Source of the DNA: JAEUHO01 sp046350655
Lineage (GTDB): Bacteria; Planctomycetota; PLA2; JAEUHO01
Length of the DNA stretch: 64,000 bases
Direction: 5' to 3'
NCBI GenBank assembly: GCA_046350655.1
Contig: JAXMAB010000006.1
Span: 248,001-312,000, forward strand
The notes beneath the pieces were generated by a model. The model was not told the origin of the DNA. It searched no databases and saw only the letters and a list, made by a program, of their open reading frames with translations. Positions 1 through 10,030 of this stretch are shown in pieces; positions within the stretch are counted from its first letter, which is position 1, and each line of letters begins with the position of its first letter. The position numbers and the translations under genes were made by a program.

Positions 1-386
1 AGGCCCGCTTCCTCGACCAGACCGTCGCGGACCTCGAGCAGGCGCGCGCCGAGGGCAAGAAGCCCGTCGAGGCCATGATCAAGGCCTACGCCGAGGGCGA
101 CCTCGCGGGCCTGCACGACCAGATGGCGAAGATGTCGGCGTCCGACGACCCCGACGTGAAGGCCCTCGCGAAGCGGCTCCTCGACGACCGCAACGTGCTC
201 ATGGTGGACCGCCTGCTGGCGCGGGCCGCGAAGGCGCCCGAGAAGACGTACTTCGTGCTCGTCGGCGCCGGGCACTACCCGGGCCCCGAGGGGATCCTCG
301 CGCTGCTCGAGAAGAAGGGCCTCAAGGCCCGGCGGCTCGCCGCGGACGCCGCGCTGCCCGCGGCCCCCGCGCCGGCGGCGAAGTAG
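1..386 (+). CDS. TraB/GumN family protein, C-terminal fragment
   Basis: The gene enters from the left edge, so only about 127 C-terminal residues are visible, read in frame from base 3. The fragment contains the pattern seen at the end of TraB/GumN proteins: a region ending in LLDDRNVLMVDRL followed by FVLVGAGHYPGPEGILALLEKKGLKARRL, in which the conserved GxGH step can be seen. Family members are often exported or envelope-associated and are thought to be metal-dependent hydrolases or protease-like; their reaction is not firmly established. The tail is Ala/Pro-rich. The next gene starts 6 bases downstream, so the two may be co-transcribed. The signal peptide and N-terminal half lie outside the window. 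Confidence 0.8.
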   Translation, partial: ARFLDQTVADLEQARAEGKKPVEAMIKAYAEGDLAGLHDQMAKMSASDDPDVKALAKRLLDDRNVLMVDRLLARAAKAPEKTYFVLVGAGHYPGPEGILALLEKKGLKARRLAADAALPAAPAPAAK

Positions 387-392
387 CCCGCC

Positions 393-2009
393 GTGCCGGA
401 GGCGCCCCCGTCGCCCGCGCGCGCGACGGGGGCGCGGGCGCTCCTCGCGGCGCTCGCGCTCGCGCTCCTCGTCGCCGCCGTCGCGCACGTGCGCGGCGCG
501 GGCGAGCACCCGAACAACCAGGACCGCGAGCTCGACCTCCTCCTCGCGCGCCGGATCGCGACCCAGGGGATCCTGACCGACGGCGCGCGGAGCCCGCTCT
601 TCCCGCTCCTGCTCGCGCCGTTCCAGGGCGGCGACCCGGGCTTCCCGCAGCGCGCCCGATGGGTGGCGCTCGCGCTCGGCGGCCTCGCGTTCGGCGGCGT
701 GTTCCTCCTCCTGCGGAGCGTGCTCCCCGAGCGCGTCGCGGTCGTCGCGACGCTCCTCGCCGGCCCGGAGTGGACGTTCGAGGTGTCGCGGGTGCGGCCC
801 GAGCCGCTCGTCGCGTTCGCCCTCGTCGCCCTCGCGACCGCGCTCGCGCGCGCGACGACCTCGCCGCGCCCCCTGCGCCTCGTCGCCGTCGCGGGCGTCG
901 CCGCGGGCCTCGCGCACCTCGGCAAGGGCAGCGGGCCGCTGACCGTCGTCGCGGCCGTCCTCTTCCTCGTCGCGACGCGGCGGGCGCGCGCGCTCCCGGC
1001 GGTCGCCGTCTTCGTCGGCGCGTTCCTGGTCGCGGCGTCGCCGCTCCTCGTCGCGACGGCGAGGGCCTTCGGCTCGCCGTTCCACAACGCCAACACCGCG
1101 CACGTGATGTGGGAGGCCGCCGGCGAGGACCAGCAGTGGCGCTGGAGCACGGCCACGCCCGCGACGTGGTGGGCCGCGCACGGGCTCTCCGGCACCGTCG
1201 CGCGCCTCCTCGACGGCGCGGCGCGCGTCACCCACGGGCCGCTCCTCTACGCGTTGCTCGCGGCCGCGGCGGCGGGGATCGCGATCCGACGCCGGGGACC
1301 GCGAGGCCCGGTCGCCGCCGTCCCGGGCCCGACGCCGACGACGGCGTTCGTCGGCGTCGCCGTCGCGACGGCGCTCGTGTGGGGGCCGGCGTTCGCGTGG
1401 TACGTGCCCATCGCCAACGGGCGGCGGTACCTCTTCCCCGTCGCGGCCCTCGCCCTCCCCGCCCTCGTGGCGCCCCACCACGCTTTCGTCGCGGCGCGCG
1501 CGCCGGCCCTCGCGGCGCGCGCGGACCGCGTCGCGGCCGCGGGCCGACGCGCCGCGGGCCACGTCGCCGCGGTCGCGGCGGCGGCGCTCGCGCTCGTCGC
1601 GGTCGAGGTGCGCGAGGCCGCGCACCCGCCGGCGGTCGGGCCTCGCGTCCCCTTCGACCGGGCCACGCTCGACACCGCGGCGCGGCTGCGCGCGCTGCCC
1701 GAGGGCACGCGGATCCTCGCGGGGCCCGCGGCCACCGTCCCGTCGCCGTGGCTCGTGAGCGCGACGCGCGACTACGTCCACCTCCCGCCGGGCCTCGCGC
1801 CGGCGGACGCCGAGCGCTTCGTGCGCGCGCACGCGGACGTCGTCCTGCTGTCCGAGAACCTGACGACGCGGCGCGCGGCGACGTTCGGGCCCTGGGCCCG
1901 GCGGCGGCCCGACGGCGCGTTCGAGCCGGCCGACCTTCCGCCCTGGGCGCGGCTCGTGCCGGGGACGCCCGCGGCCGGGCCGCACCTCCTGTTCGCCGTC
2001 GAACCCTAG
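393..2009 (+). CDS. GT-C type polytopic membrane glycosyltransferase
   Basis: A 538-residue polytopic membrane protein beginning with GTG. After one N-terminal membrane segment comes an extracytoplasmic stretch with acidic residues (NNQDRELDLLLARRI, about residues 45-58) and a SPLFPLLLAPF motif, the arrangement of ArnT/PMT-type enzymes that transfer sugars from a lipid-phosphate donor. Further hydrophobic segments are spread over about residues 80-390. The C-terminal 120 residues are soluble and would face the periplasm. The acceptor cannot be told from sequence. It follows the TraB-like gene by 6 bases. Two partial copies of the window's dispersed GC-rich repeat lie inside the coding sequence (near 1295 and 1637). 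The GT-C fold assignment is by pattern and moderately secure; the specific function is unknown. Confidence 0.72.
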   Translation: MPEAPPSPARATGARALLAALALALLVAAVAHVRGAGEHPNNQDRELDLLLARRIATQGILTDGARSPLFPLLLAPFQGGDPGFPQRARWVALALGGLAFGGVFLLLRSVLPERVAVVATLLAGPEWTFEVSRVRPEPLVAFALVALATALARATTSPRPLRLVAVAGVAAGLAHLGKGSGPLTVVAAVLFLVATRRARALPAVAVFVGAFLVAASPLLVATARAFGSPFHNANTAHVMWEAAGEDQQWRWSTATPATWWAAHGLSGTVARLLDGAARVTHGPLLYALLAAAAAGIAIRRRGPRGPVAAVPGPTPTTAFVGVAVATALVWGPAFAWYVPIANGRRYLFPVAALALPALVAPHHAFVAARAPALAARADRVAAAGRRAAGHVAAVAAAALALVAVEVREAAHPPAVGPRVPFDRATLDTAARLRALPEGTRILAGPAATVPSPWLVSATRDYVHLPPGLAPADAERFVRAHADVVLLSENLTTRRAATFGPWARRRPDGAFEPADLPPWARLVPGTPAAGPHLLFAVEP

Positions 2010-2120
2010 GACGCGGCGTCGCGGTCGGACGGCGTCGGCGCGTGGGCGGTCCCGCACCGCCCGGCCTCGCCGGGCGCCCGGAGGCGACGTAGGATCCGGG
2101 TCCCCGACCGTGAGGACGCC

Positions 2121-4601
<2,481 letters not shown>

Positions 4602-4612
4602 CGGACCGCGCC

Positions 4613-4638
4613 GGCCCCGCGCGCGGGCGCGCGGGGCC
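4613..4638. terminator. Bidirectional hairpin terminator between convergent genes
   Basis: A perfect 11-bp stem (GGCCCCGCGCG paired with CGCGCGGGGCC) closes on a 4-base CGGG loop. It lies exactly between the stop of the HerA-like gene and the stop of the convergent immunity gene. No U-run follows on either strand, so factor-independent termination is likely but unproven. Confidence 0.7.
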
Positions 4639-4643
4639 GCGGC

Positions 4644-4949
4644 TCACGGCGCGGTGAGGGTCGCCTTCACCGCGCGCAGGAACGCGCGGGCCGTCGAGCC
4701 GGCGGCCGACGGCAGGTAGCCGCACTTCAGCGCGTCGAGCGCCGCGTCGAGGGCGGCCTCGCCCTTCGTCGTCGCGAGGAGGCGGTCGAGCTCCGCGACG
4801 GCCGCCGCGCGCGTCGCCGGGCGCACGTCGCCGGCGTACGCGCGGACCGCGTCGAGCGGGTCGGGGCCGAACGTGTCGAAGTCCTGGTTCACGTACGCCT
4901 TGAAGAGGCGGGCGAGCTGCGGGTAGGCGGAGCGAGGGGTGGGGTTCAC
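4644..4949 (-). CDS. CdiI-type contact-dependent inhibition immunity protein
   Basis: A 101-residue acidic protein. It carries the signature of the CdiI_2 family: YPQLARLFKAYVNQDF near the N-terminus (family pattern YPxLxxFLxxYFxQDW), then a Leu-rich helix AVAELDRLL, and near the end CGYLPSAAGSTARAFLRAV (family pattern GxxYxPxxxGxSxRxWLxxV). Such proteins bind and neutralise the toxin domain encoded next to them. The GTG start overlaps the toxin stop (GTGA), implying translational coupling, with toxin translated first and immunity second. This is the last gene of a minus-strand operon. Family membership is well supported by eye; the toxin it inhibits is inferred from adjacency. Confidence 0.82.
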   Translation of the reverse strand: MNPTPRSAYPQLARLFKAYVNQDFDTFGPDPLDAVRAYAGDVRPATRAAAVAELDRLLATTKGEAALDAALDALKCGYLPSAAGSTARAFLRAVKATLTAP

Positions 4950-5575
4950 GGCAGGGTCACGTAGGCGGTGTGGATGCGGAACCCCTCGCGGAACGCGCGG
5001 CTCGGCGCGAGGACGACGACCACCGTGCGGCCCGGCTGCGCCTTTCGGCGGTCGGCCCGCCACACCGTGCCCACGGCGGCGTCGAGGGTCGCCTGGACGT
5101 CGCGGAGCCCGTCCGGCGCGTCCGCGAGCCAGGCCGCGACGGCGGTCCGCTTGCGGTAGAGGACCTCGGCGACCGCGCGGTCGGCGGTGGCCTCGTCGGG
5201 GAACGTCGAGACCTCGCGTTTGGCCTCCTCGCGGGCGCGGGCCTCGAGGTCGTCGAGCGTGCGGCCGACGTGGCGGTCGAGCGTGTGCCCGCCGTTGCGG
5301 CCCTCGTGGGCGGCGAGGCCGCCGCCGGGGATCGCGTCCGCCGGGCGGGCGCTGCGGGGGTCGTAGCGCGCGCCCGCGTCCGCGCGCGGCGGCGCGCCGG
5401 CCGCCGGGCCTCGCGTCGGCGCGCCGGTCGGCTGCGTCCCGGGAGCGGCGGGGGCGCCGGCGCCCGGCGTCGACGGCGCGGGGGCGAGCACCCCGCGCTG
5501 CTGCAGCCACCACACCAGCACCAGCACGACGACGGCGAGGACCGGGGTCCACCGCCGGCGGTCGAACGTGGGCAT
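4946..5575 (-). CDS. Membrane-anchored CdiA-CT RNase A-like toxin
   Basis: A 209-residue protein: a single N-terminal membrane segment (about residues 11-22, VLAVVVLVLVWW), a Pro/Gly/Ala-rich linker to about residue 80, then a domain matching the bacterial CdiA-CT RNase A family. Recognisable family landmarks are GGHTLDRHVGRTLDDLEAR (about 95-113), STFPDEATADRAVAEVL, VAAWLAD, and the terminal GFRIHTAYVTLP. Characterised relatives are ribonuclease toxins at the tips of giant CdiA exoproteins. Here there is no CdiA stalk, filamentous repeat or VENN motif; the toxin is a short stand-alone protein with its own anchor. It overlaps its immunity gene by 4 bases. How it would be delivered is unknown. 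A self-directed or cleavage-released role is also possible. Confidence 0.8.
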   Translation of the reverse strand: MPTFDRRRWTPVLAVVVLVLVWWLQQRGVLAPAPSTPGAGAPAAPGTQPTGAPTRGPAAGAPPRADAGARYDPRSARPADAIPGGGLAAHEGRNGGHTLDRHVGRTLDDLEARAREEAKREVSTFPDEATADRAVAEVLYRKRTAVAAWLADAPDGLRDVQATLDAAVGTVWRADRRKAQPGRTVVVVLAPSRAFREGFRIHTAYVTLP

Positions 5576-5600
5576 GGGGGCGGCGCGGCGCGGGGCCGCG

Positions 5601-6017
5601 TCAGCCGACGAGCTTGCCGAGGTCGCCCGCCTTCGCGAGCAGCGACTTCAGGAGGTCCGGCGACAGCTTCGACTTCACGAAGTTGAGGAACATCTCGCCG
5701 AACCCGCGGGCCTTGTCGAGCGGGATGCCCGCCTTGCCGAGCATGGCCGCGACGCCCATCGCGCCGCCGGCCGAGCCGCCGAGGAGGCCCCCGGCCTTCT
5801 CCATGAGCCCGCCGAGGACGCCGCCGCCCCCCGCGCCGGGCGCCTTGCCGACGAGGTCGGCCGCGCCGGGGATCGCCGCGGCGACCTTGCCGAAGAGGTC
5901 GCCGCCCACCTTGTCCTTGAGCATCGAGAGGAGGCCGCCGGCCCCCGACTGCGCGGCGCCGCTGGAGACGCCGAGCTGCTTCGTGGCCATGTCGATGAAG
6001 TCGTTGATGCCGGGCAT
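5601..6017 (-). CDS. DUF2780 family protein
   Basis: A 138-residue Gly/Leu-rich protein resembling DUF2780 (VcgC/VcgE). It has the QLGVSSGAAQSGAGGLLSMLK start, an AIPGAADLVGKAP middle, a Gly-rich hydrophobic stretch and a C-terminal amphipathic helix with LSPDLLKSLLAKAGDL. No signal peptide, metal site or catalytic motif is apparent, and the family has no established function. It sits between thioredoxin (93 bases upstream) and the RNase toxin (25 bases downstream) on the same strand, so it is probably expressed with both. Whether it belongs functionally to the toxin pair is unclear. Confidence 0.7.
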   Translation of the reverse strand: MPGINDFIDMATKQLGVSSGAAQSGAGGLLSMLKDKVGGDLFGKVAAAIPGAADLVGKAPGAGGGGVLGGLMEKAGGLLGGSAGGAMGVAAMLGKAGIPLDKARGFGEMFLNFVKSKLSPDLLKSLLAKAGDLGKLVG

Positions 6018-6110
6018 GGGGGCCTCGAGAGCGTGGGGCGCGGGGGCGCGGTCGGGTGCGGGGAAGGGTGGGGGGCGCGGGGGGCGGGGGCCCGGAGGCC
6101 GCGCGCGGGC

Positions 6111-6434
6111 CTAGGCCAGCAGGCCGTCGATCTGCTTGATGTAGTCGGGCTTGCCGCGCAGGCCGACGAGCCGGCCCTTCTCGACGCCGCCCTTCACGAA
6201 CACGACCGTCGGGAGGCTCGTGACGTTGAACTTCACCGCGGTCTGCCGCGACTTGTCGGCGTCCACGTAGACGATCTTGGCCTTGCCGGCGTAGCCCGGG
6301 GCGATGCCCTCGAGGATGGGCTTGAGCGCCTTGCAGGGGCCGCACCAGGTCGCGCCGAAGTCCATCACCACGGGGATGGCGCTCTTCGCGACCTCGGCAT
6401 CGAACGTCGTGTCGTTGATCTCGGGCAGGGCCAT
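6111..6434 (-). CDS. Thioredoxin
   Basis: A 107-residue protein with the complete thioredoxin fold signature: VVMDFGATWCGPCKALKPIL with the redox pair CGPC at residues 31-34, and the cis-proline loop VTSLPTVVFVKGG. There is no signal peptide, so it should be a cytoplasmic disulfide reductase served by thioredoxin reductase. The ATG at 6434 is chosen because the upstream in-frame extension is low-complexity and unlike thioredoxin. It is the first gene of the minus-strand group leading to DUF2780 and the toxin-immunity pair and faces a divergent secreted-protein gene 173 bases away. Assigning it as the housekeeping trxA is not certain, so no symbol is given. Confidence 0.93.
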   Translation of the reverse strand: MALPEINDTTFDAEVAKSAIPVVMDFGATWCGPCKALKPILEGIAPGYAGKAKIVYVDADKSRQTAVKFNVTSLPTVVFVKGGVEKGRLVGLRGKPDYIKQIDGLLA

Positions 6435-6607
6435 GGGGGTCTCCGGGAGGTCGGGGGGGCGCGAGTCTACCGCTCCCCCCGACGGGCGCCCCCGGGGAAG
6501 GGCACCGGGGGGGCATTGCCCCCGGATCTCGCGGGGGGGGGAGGCGGACGTACCCTTTCCCCCTTGCCCACGGCCCGGATGGCCTTGGGTCCCCTCCGGA
6601 GTCATCG

Positions 6608-7528
6608 ATGCGCCGTCTCCTTGCCCTCTCGCTCGCCGCGTTCGCCACGATCGGTGCGCGCGCCGTCCTCGCCGAGGACGCCCCGACCTACACGATCCCG
6701 ACCCACACGACGTGGAAGGTGGGCGACGTCGTCACCCGCATCGAGACCGAGAAGGAGTCCCAGAGCCAGAAGGTCACGATGGGCGAGCAGGTCCTCCAGG
6801 AGGGCTCGAACCTCGTCGAGACGTCCTTCGAGGCCGTCCTGTCGGTGCAGGAGGTCAACGGCGAGGGCGAGTACACGAAGGCCCTCGTCTTCTTCAAGCA
6901 CTGGAAGCGCGAGGCGGGCAAGGACGTCGACGAGAGCCTCACGGGCGCCCACGTCGAGGTGACCGGCGCCGGCGCGGCGCGCAGCGCGAAGGTCGTGACG
7001 CCCGAGCACAAGATCTCGGTCGAGGCCGCGCAGTGGCTCGACAACGAGCTCGGCAAGGGCTCGGGCGACCACGAGGCCAAGGGCAACGCGGTCTTCAACC
7101 CGGGCAAGCCGGTCGCGGTCGGCGAGACGTGGAACCCGGACATGGCGAAGGTTCGCGAGATGTTCGGCTCCGACGGCAAGCTGAAGTTCGTGGACGACAA
7201 GTGCACGGCCTCGATCACCCTGACGGGCGTCGAGGACAAGGTCGCGACCTTCAAGGTCGAGTTCGACCTGCAGACGGCGCCCCTCGAGACCCCGGGCGGC
7301 AAGCTCGAGTGGACCGAGGGCGGCATGTTCGTCATCCGCATGAACGTCAAGAAGGCCCTCGAGGCGGGCGTCCACACGGAGGGCGGCGAGATGCGTGCCC
7401 AGCTCAAGGGCAAGGCCTCGGGCCAGGGCGGCGTGATCCTCGACCTCGACGTCGACGTGCAGAAGACGGGCACGGTCACGGCGGGCGGCGAGATGCCGGC
7501 GATGGCCGGCGCGGCCGCCACGAAGTAG
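6608..7528 (+). CDS. Secreted protein of unknown function
   Basis: A 306-residue protein with a clear signal peptide (MRRLLALSLAAFATIGARAVLA, cleavage around residue 22, before EDAP). The mature part is hydrophilic, Lys/Glu/Val-rich and beta-strand-like, with regular alternation in stretches such as WKVGDVVTRIETEKE and SITLTGVEDKVATFKVEF. This resembles large secreted proteins of Planctomycetes with lipocalin/DUF6263-like predicted beta structure, but I do not recognise a specific family. No cysteine pair, metal site or catalytic motif is seen; one cysteine is present. GGAG lies just upstream of the ATG. A strong hairpin with a T-run ends the transcript shortly after the stop, so it is probably monocistronic. 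Confidence 0.75.
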   Translation: MRRLLALSLAAFATIGARAVLAEDAPTYTIPTHTTWKVGDVVTRIETEKESQSQKVTMGEQVLQEGSNLVETSFEAVLSVQEVNGEGEYTKALVFFKHWKREAGKDVDESLTGAHVEVTGAGAARSAKVVTPEHKISVEAAQWLDNELGKGSGDHEAKGNAVFNPGKPVAVGETWNPDMAKVREMFGSDGKLKFVDDKCTASITLTGVEDKVATFKVEFDLQTAPLETPGGKLEWTEGGMFVIRMNVKKALEAGVHTEGGEMRAQLKGKASGQGGVILDLDVDVQKTGTVTAGGEMPAMAGAAATK

Positions 7529-7547
7529 TCGCGATCGCGCGATCCGG

Positions 7548-7582
7548 GGCCCGGCCGTCCCCCGTGGGCGGCCGGGCCTTTT
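7548..7582 (+). terminator. Intrinsic terminator of the secreted-protein gene
   Basis: A perfect 10-bp GC stem (GGCCCGGCCG at 7548-7557 with CGGCCGGGCC at 7569-7578), an 11-base loop and a TTTT run at 7579-7582. It lies 20 bases after the plus-strand stop and is the most canonical intrinsic terminator in the window. Confidence 0.88.
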
Positions 7583-7592
7583 CGTGCCCGGG

Positions 7593-7667
7593 CGGGCCTC
7601 GCGTGCGGGCGGACGGGCCTCGCGTGCGACCGAACGGGCCTCGCGTCCCGGTGGGCGGGCCTCGCGT
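7593..7667 (+). repeat. Four-copy 21-bp tandem array of the dispersed GC repeat
   Basis: The 12-base core CGGGCCTCGCGT occurs four times, starting at 7593, 7614, 7635 and 7656: exactly 21 bases apart, with the intervening 9 bases different each time. The third copy extends to the full 16-base form (CGGGCCTCGCGTCCCG, 7635-7650). The last copy runs into the stop codon of the minus-strand HIT gene at 7667-7669. The array fills the space between two convergent genes. No copy is flanked by protein-coding signal. Confidence 0.85.
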
Positions 7668-8104
7668 CAGGGGCGCGCGAGGGCGGCCCGGAGCGTCCGC
7701 GCGGCGGCCTCGACCTCGGCGAGGGGGCGCGCGTCGTCGGGGCCCGCCTGGAAGACGCGGGGGCCGCGGAGCCGCTCGGGCGTGTCGGCGTAGCGCGGGA
7801 TGACGTGCACGTGCGCGTGGAGCAGCACCTCGCCGAACACGGCGACGTAGCCGTGGGCCGCGCCGAGGGCGTCGCGCTGCGCGCGCGCGACGCGGTGCGC
7901 CCAGGCGAACAGGCGCGCGTGCGCCGCCGGGTCGAGGTCGTGGACGGCGCGGACGTGCGTCTCCGGCGTGAGGACGACCCATCCCGGCACCGGCGTCGGC
8001 GCGTCCACCGCGTGCACGACGAGGCCGTCGGCGCGCGCGAGCACGCCGCCGGGCGGCGACCGTCGGCCGGCCACGAGCTCGCAGGCGGGGCAGGGCGTCG
8101 TCAT
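7667..8104 (-). CDS. HIT family hydrolase
   Basis: A 145-residue protein with the histidine triad HAHVHVIPR near residue 107, the nucleotide-phosphate-binding catalytic motif of the HIT superfamily. The N-terminus MTTPCPACELVAGRR has the CxxC start of Fhit/HINT-type members, which often bind zinc there. HIT proteins hydrolyse nucleotide phosphoramidates or dinucleoside polyphosphates in the cytoplasm; the substrate cannot be chosen from sequence. The ATG at 8104 precedes the CxxC motif directly; the longer upstream reading frame has no family similarity. It is divergent from the RNase HII-like gene (87 bases between starts), and its stop codon overlaps the tandem repeat array. Confidence 0.88.
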   Translation of the reverse strand: MTTPCPACELVAGRRSPPGGVLARADGLVVHAVDAPTPVPGWVVLTPETHVRAVHDLDPAAHARLFAWAHRVARAQRDALGAAHGYVAVFGEVLLHAHVHVIPRYADTPERLRGPRVFQAGPDDARPLAEVEAAARTLRAALARP

Positions 8105-8191
8105 GGACGACAGTCTGCGACGGCGGGGCCCGCGGCGCCACGGTCCGCCCGGCCGGGCGGCGCTGGGGCCGCGGGTCGGTAGCATCCCGCC

Positions 8192-9151
8192 GTGATCCAC
8201 CTCGGCTTCGACGAAGCGGGCTACGGGCCCCTCCTCGGCCCGCTCGTCGTCGGGATGGCGGCGTTCCGCGTCGCGGGCGACGGCGCGGACGGGCGCGGCG
8301 CGGACCTGCGCGCGCGGCTCGCGGGCCTCGTGACGCAGGCGGTCGGGCGGCGCGCGAAGGGCGACCCCGCCGTCGCGATCGACGACAGCAAGCGGGTGCA
8401 CGGGCGGGACGGCGTCGAGGGCCTCGCGCGGGGCGTGCGGGCCGTCGCGGTCGCGGGGGGGCTCGCGGCCCCCGAGGACCTCGCCGACCTGCTCGCGCGG
8501 TTCGGCGACCGGCCCCCCGAGGCCTTCGCGGGCGACCCGTGGTGCGCGGGCCCGGAGGCGGCGCGGCTCGCGCCGTGGGAGCCGCCGGCGGGGTGGCGCG
8601 AGGCGTGGCTGCTGCGGGGCGTCGAGCCCGTGGGCCTGCGGGTGGCCCCGGTGACGCCGGCCGAGCTCAACGAGGCGTTCGACGCGATCGGCAACAAGGG
8701 GCGCGTCCTGTTCCTCGCGACGGCGGCCCAACTCGCGTGGGCGCTCGAGGCGTGGCCCGCGGACGACGTCGAGGCGGTGCTCGACCGCGAGGGCGGGCGG
8801 CTCGACTACGCGGCCGACCTCGCGTCGGTGTTCCCGTTCCACGAGATCGCGCGCGAGCCCGCGCCCGCGGGCGAGTCGAGGTACGTGTTCCGCGCGGGCG
8901 GGCGGCGCGTGCGGCTGCGGTTCGTGACGAAGGGCGACCAGGTCTCGCTCGCGACGGGCCTCGCGTCGATGGCGGCGAAGCTGACGCGCGAGCTCTTCAT
9001 GGCGCGCTTCAACGCGTGGTTCGGGGCGCGCGCGCCCGGCGTGCGGCCGACGGCGGGCTACGTCGAGGACGGCCGCCGGTTCCTCGGCGACGTCGCGGGC
9101 GTGATCGAGCGCGAGCGGATCGACCGGCGGAGGCTCGTGCGGTCGAGGTGA
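8192..9151 (+). CDS. Divergent RNase HII/HIII-like protein
   Basis: A 319-residue protein starting at GTG. It opens with HLGFDEAGYGPLLGPLVVG, the active-site signature of type 2 RNases H (family pattern GxDEAGxGPxxGPxV) with the Asp-Glu pair at about residues 7-8. DDSKRVHG at about 67 corresponds to the DSKKLS motif, and KGDQVSLATGLASMAAKLTRELFMARFN near 248 matches the block carrying xAxASIxAKVxRD. The family's closing RD is RE here. It is longer than RNase HII (about 200 residues), with an inserted middle segment. RNase H2 enzymes nick RNA-DNA hybrids and remove ribonucleotides; whether this divergent form is active is uncertain. It may coexist with a canonical copy elsewhere. Confidence 0.68.
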   Translation: MIHLGFDEAGYGPLLGPLVVGMAAFRVAGDGADGRGADLRARLAGLVTQAVGRRAKGDPAVAIDDSKRVHGRDGVEGLARGVRAVAVAGGLAAPEDLADLLARFGDRPPEAFAGDPWCAGPEAARLAPWEPPAGWREAWLLRGVEPVGLRVAPVTPAELNEAFDAIGNKGRVLFLATAAQLAWALEAWPADDVEAVLDREGGRLDYAADLASVFPFHEIAREPAPAGESRYVFRAGGRRVRLRFVTKGDQVSLATGLASMAAKLTRELFMARFNAWFGARAPGVRPTAGYVEDGRRFLGDVAGVIERERIDRRRLVRSR

Positions 9152-9178
9152 AGGCTCGCTAGGTCGCCGTCGCGGGGC

Positions 9179-9194
9179 CGGGACGCGAGGCCCG
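9179..9194 (-). repeat. Dispersed 16-base GC repeat
   Basis: A full copy in reverse orientation (CGGGACGCGAGGCCCG on the plus strand). It lies in the 48-base gap between the convergent RNase HII-like and plsC genes, 6 bases from the plsC stop. Confidence 0.85.
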
Positions 9195-9199
9195 CTCGC

Positions 9200-9949
9200 C
9201 TACGCCGGCGTCGCCGCCTCGGGCGCCGCGTCGGGCACGCCGAGGGCGAGGAGCGCGGCGCGGGTGCGCTCGGCGAGGACCTTGCGGCCCGCGGAGCCCT
9301 CGAGCCCCGCGGTCGGGATCGCCTCGCCGACGCGCACCTCGATGACGCCCCCGCGGCGGGGCACCCAGGCGCCCTTCGGCAGGATCGCGCCGGAGCCGAG
9401 GATCGCGAGCGGTTGCACGTCGGCGCCGAGCATCACGGGGAGGTGGAAGGTGCCCGCCTTGAGCGGCGCGAGGCGCCCGTCGCGGCTGCGCGTGCCCTCG
9501 GGGAACACCATCGGCGACTTGTGGTGGCGCTTCATGCGGTCGGCCATGGTCTGCGCGAGCGCGAGGGCCTGGCGCGGGTCGTCGCGGTCGATGGAGAAGT
9601 GGCCCGCGAGGCGGATGTACCAGCCGATGAACGGCAGCCAGATCAGGGTGCGGCGCGCGACGAAGCGCAGCTGCCCGGGGAACGCCGCGAGGAGCGCCGT
9701 GATGTCGAGGTAGGAGGCGTGGTTGCCGACGAGGACGCGGGGCACGTCCGGCGCGAAGCGCTCGCCGTGCGTGACGACGAGCCGGGCGCCCGCGGCCCAG
9801 AGCATGGAGCGCCCCCAGAGGCGCGCGACGGCGTGCGACGCGCGGCCGCGGCCCGGGTCGAACACGAGGGCGAGGCTCGCGAACGTGAAGCCGAGCGCCG
9901 TCAGCACCGGCGCCAGGACCGCGAAGACGACCGCGCGGACGACCCTCAT
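9200..9949 (-). CDS. plsC: 1-acyl-sn-glycerol-3-phosphate acyltransferase (PlsC/LPLAT family)
   Basis: A 249-residue protein with an N-terminal membrane anchor (VVFAVLAPVLTALGFTFASL) and the LPLAT motifs in order: NHASYLDITAL (block I, HX4D, near residue 76), VARRTLIWLPFIGWYI (block II), VFPEGTRSRDG (block III, near residue 149), and FHLPVMLGADVQPLAI (block IV). It acylates lysophosphatidic acid at position 2 on the cytoplasmic side of the membrane to give phosphatidic acid, which later feeds PgsA/PgpA (also encoded in this window). It lies downstream of the formate-THF ligase gene on the same strand, 81 bases away. Substrate specificity between phospholipid and other acyl acceptors cannot be told. 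Confidence 0.88.
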   Translation of the reverse strand: MRVVRAVVFAVLAPVLTALGFTFASLALVFDPGRGRASHAVARLWGRSMLWAAGARLVVTHGERFAPDVPRVLVGNHASYLDITALLAAFPGQLRFVARRTLIWLPFIGWYIRLAGHFSIDRDDPRQALALAQTMADRMKRHHKSPMVFPEGTRSRDGRLAPLKAGTFHLPVMLGADVQPLAILGSGAILPKGAWVPRRGGVIEVRVGEAIPTAGLEGSAGRKVLAERTRAALLALGVPDAAPEAATPA

Positions 9950-10030
9950 GCGGGCCGCCCGGGCGCGGCGCGCGGGGGACGCGCGCCGGGGCGCGCCCCC
10001 GCGGGGCCGGTCGTGCCGCGTCGGCGCATC

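Noticed and set aside
7593..7667. Possible CRISPR array
   Set aside because: The repeat is 12 bases with 9-base spacers, far shorter than CRISPR units. There are no cas genes, and the same core is scattered elsewhere.
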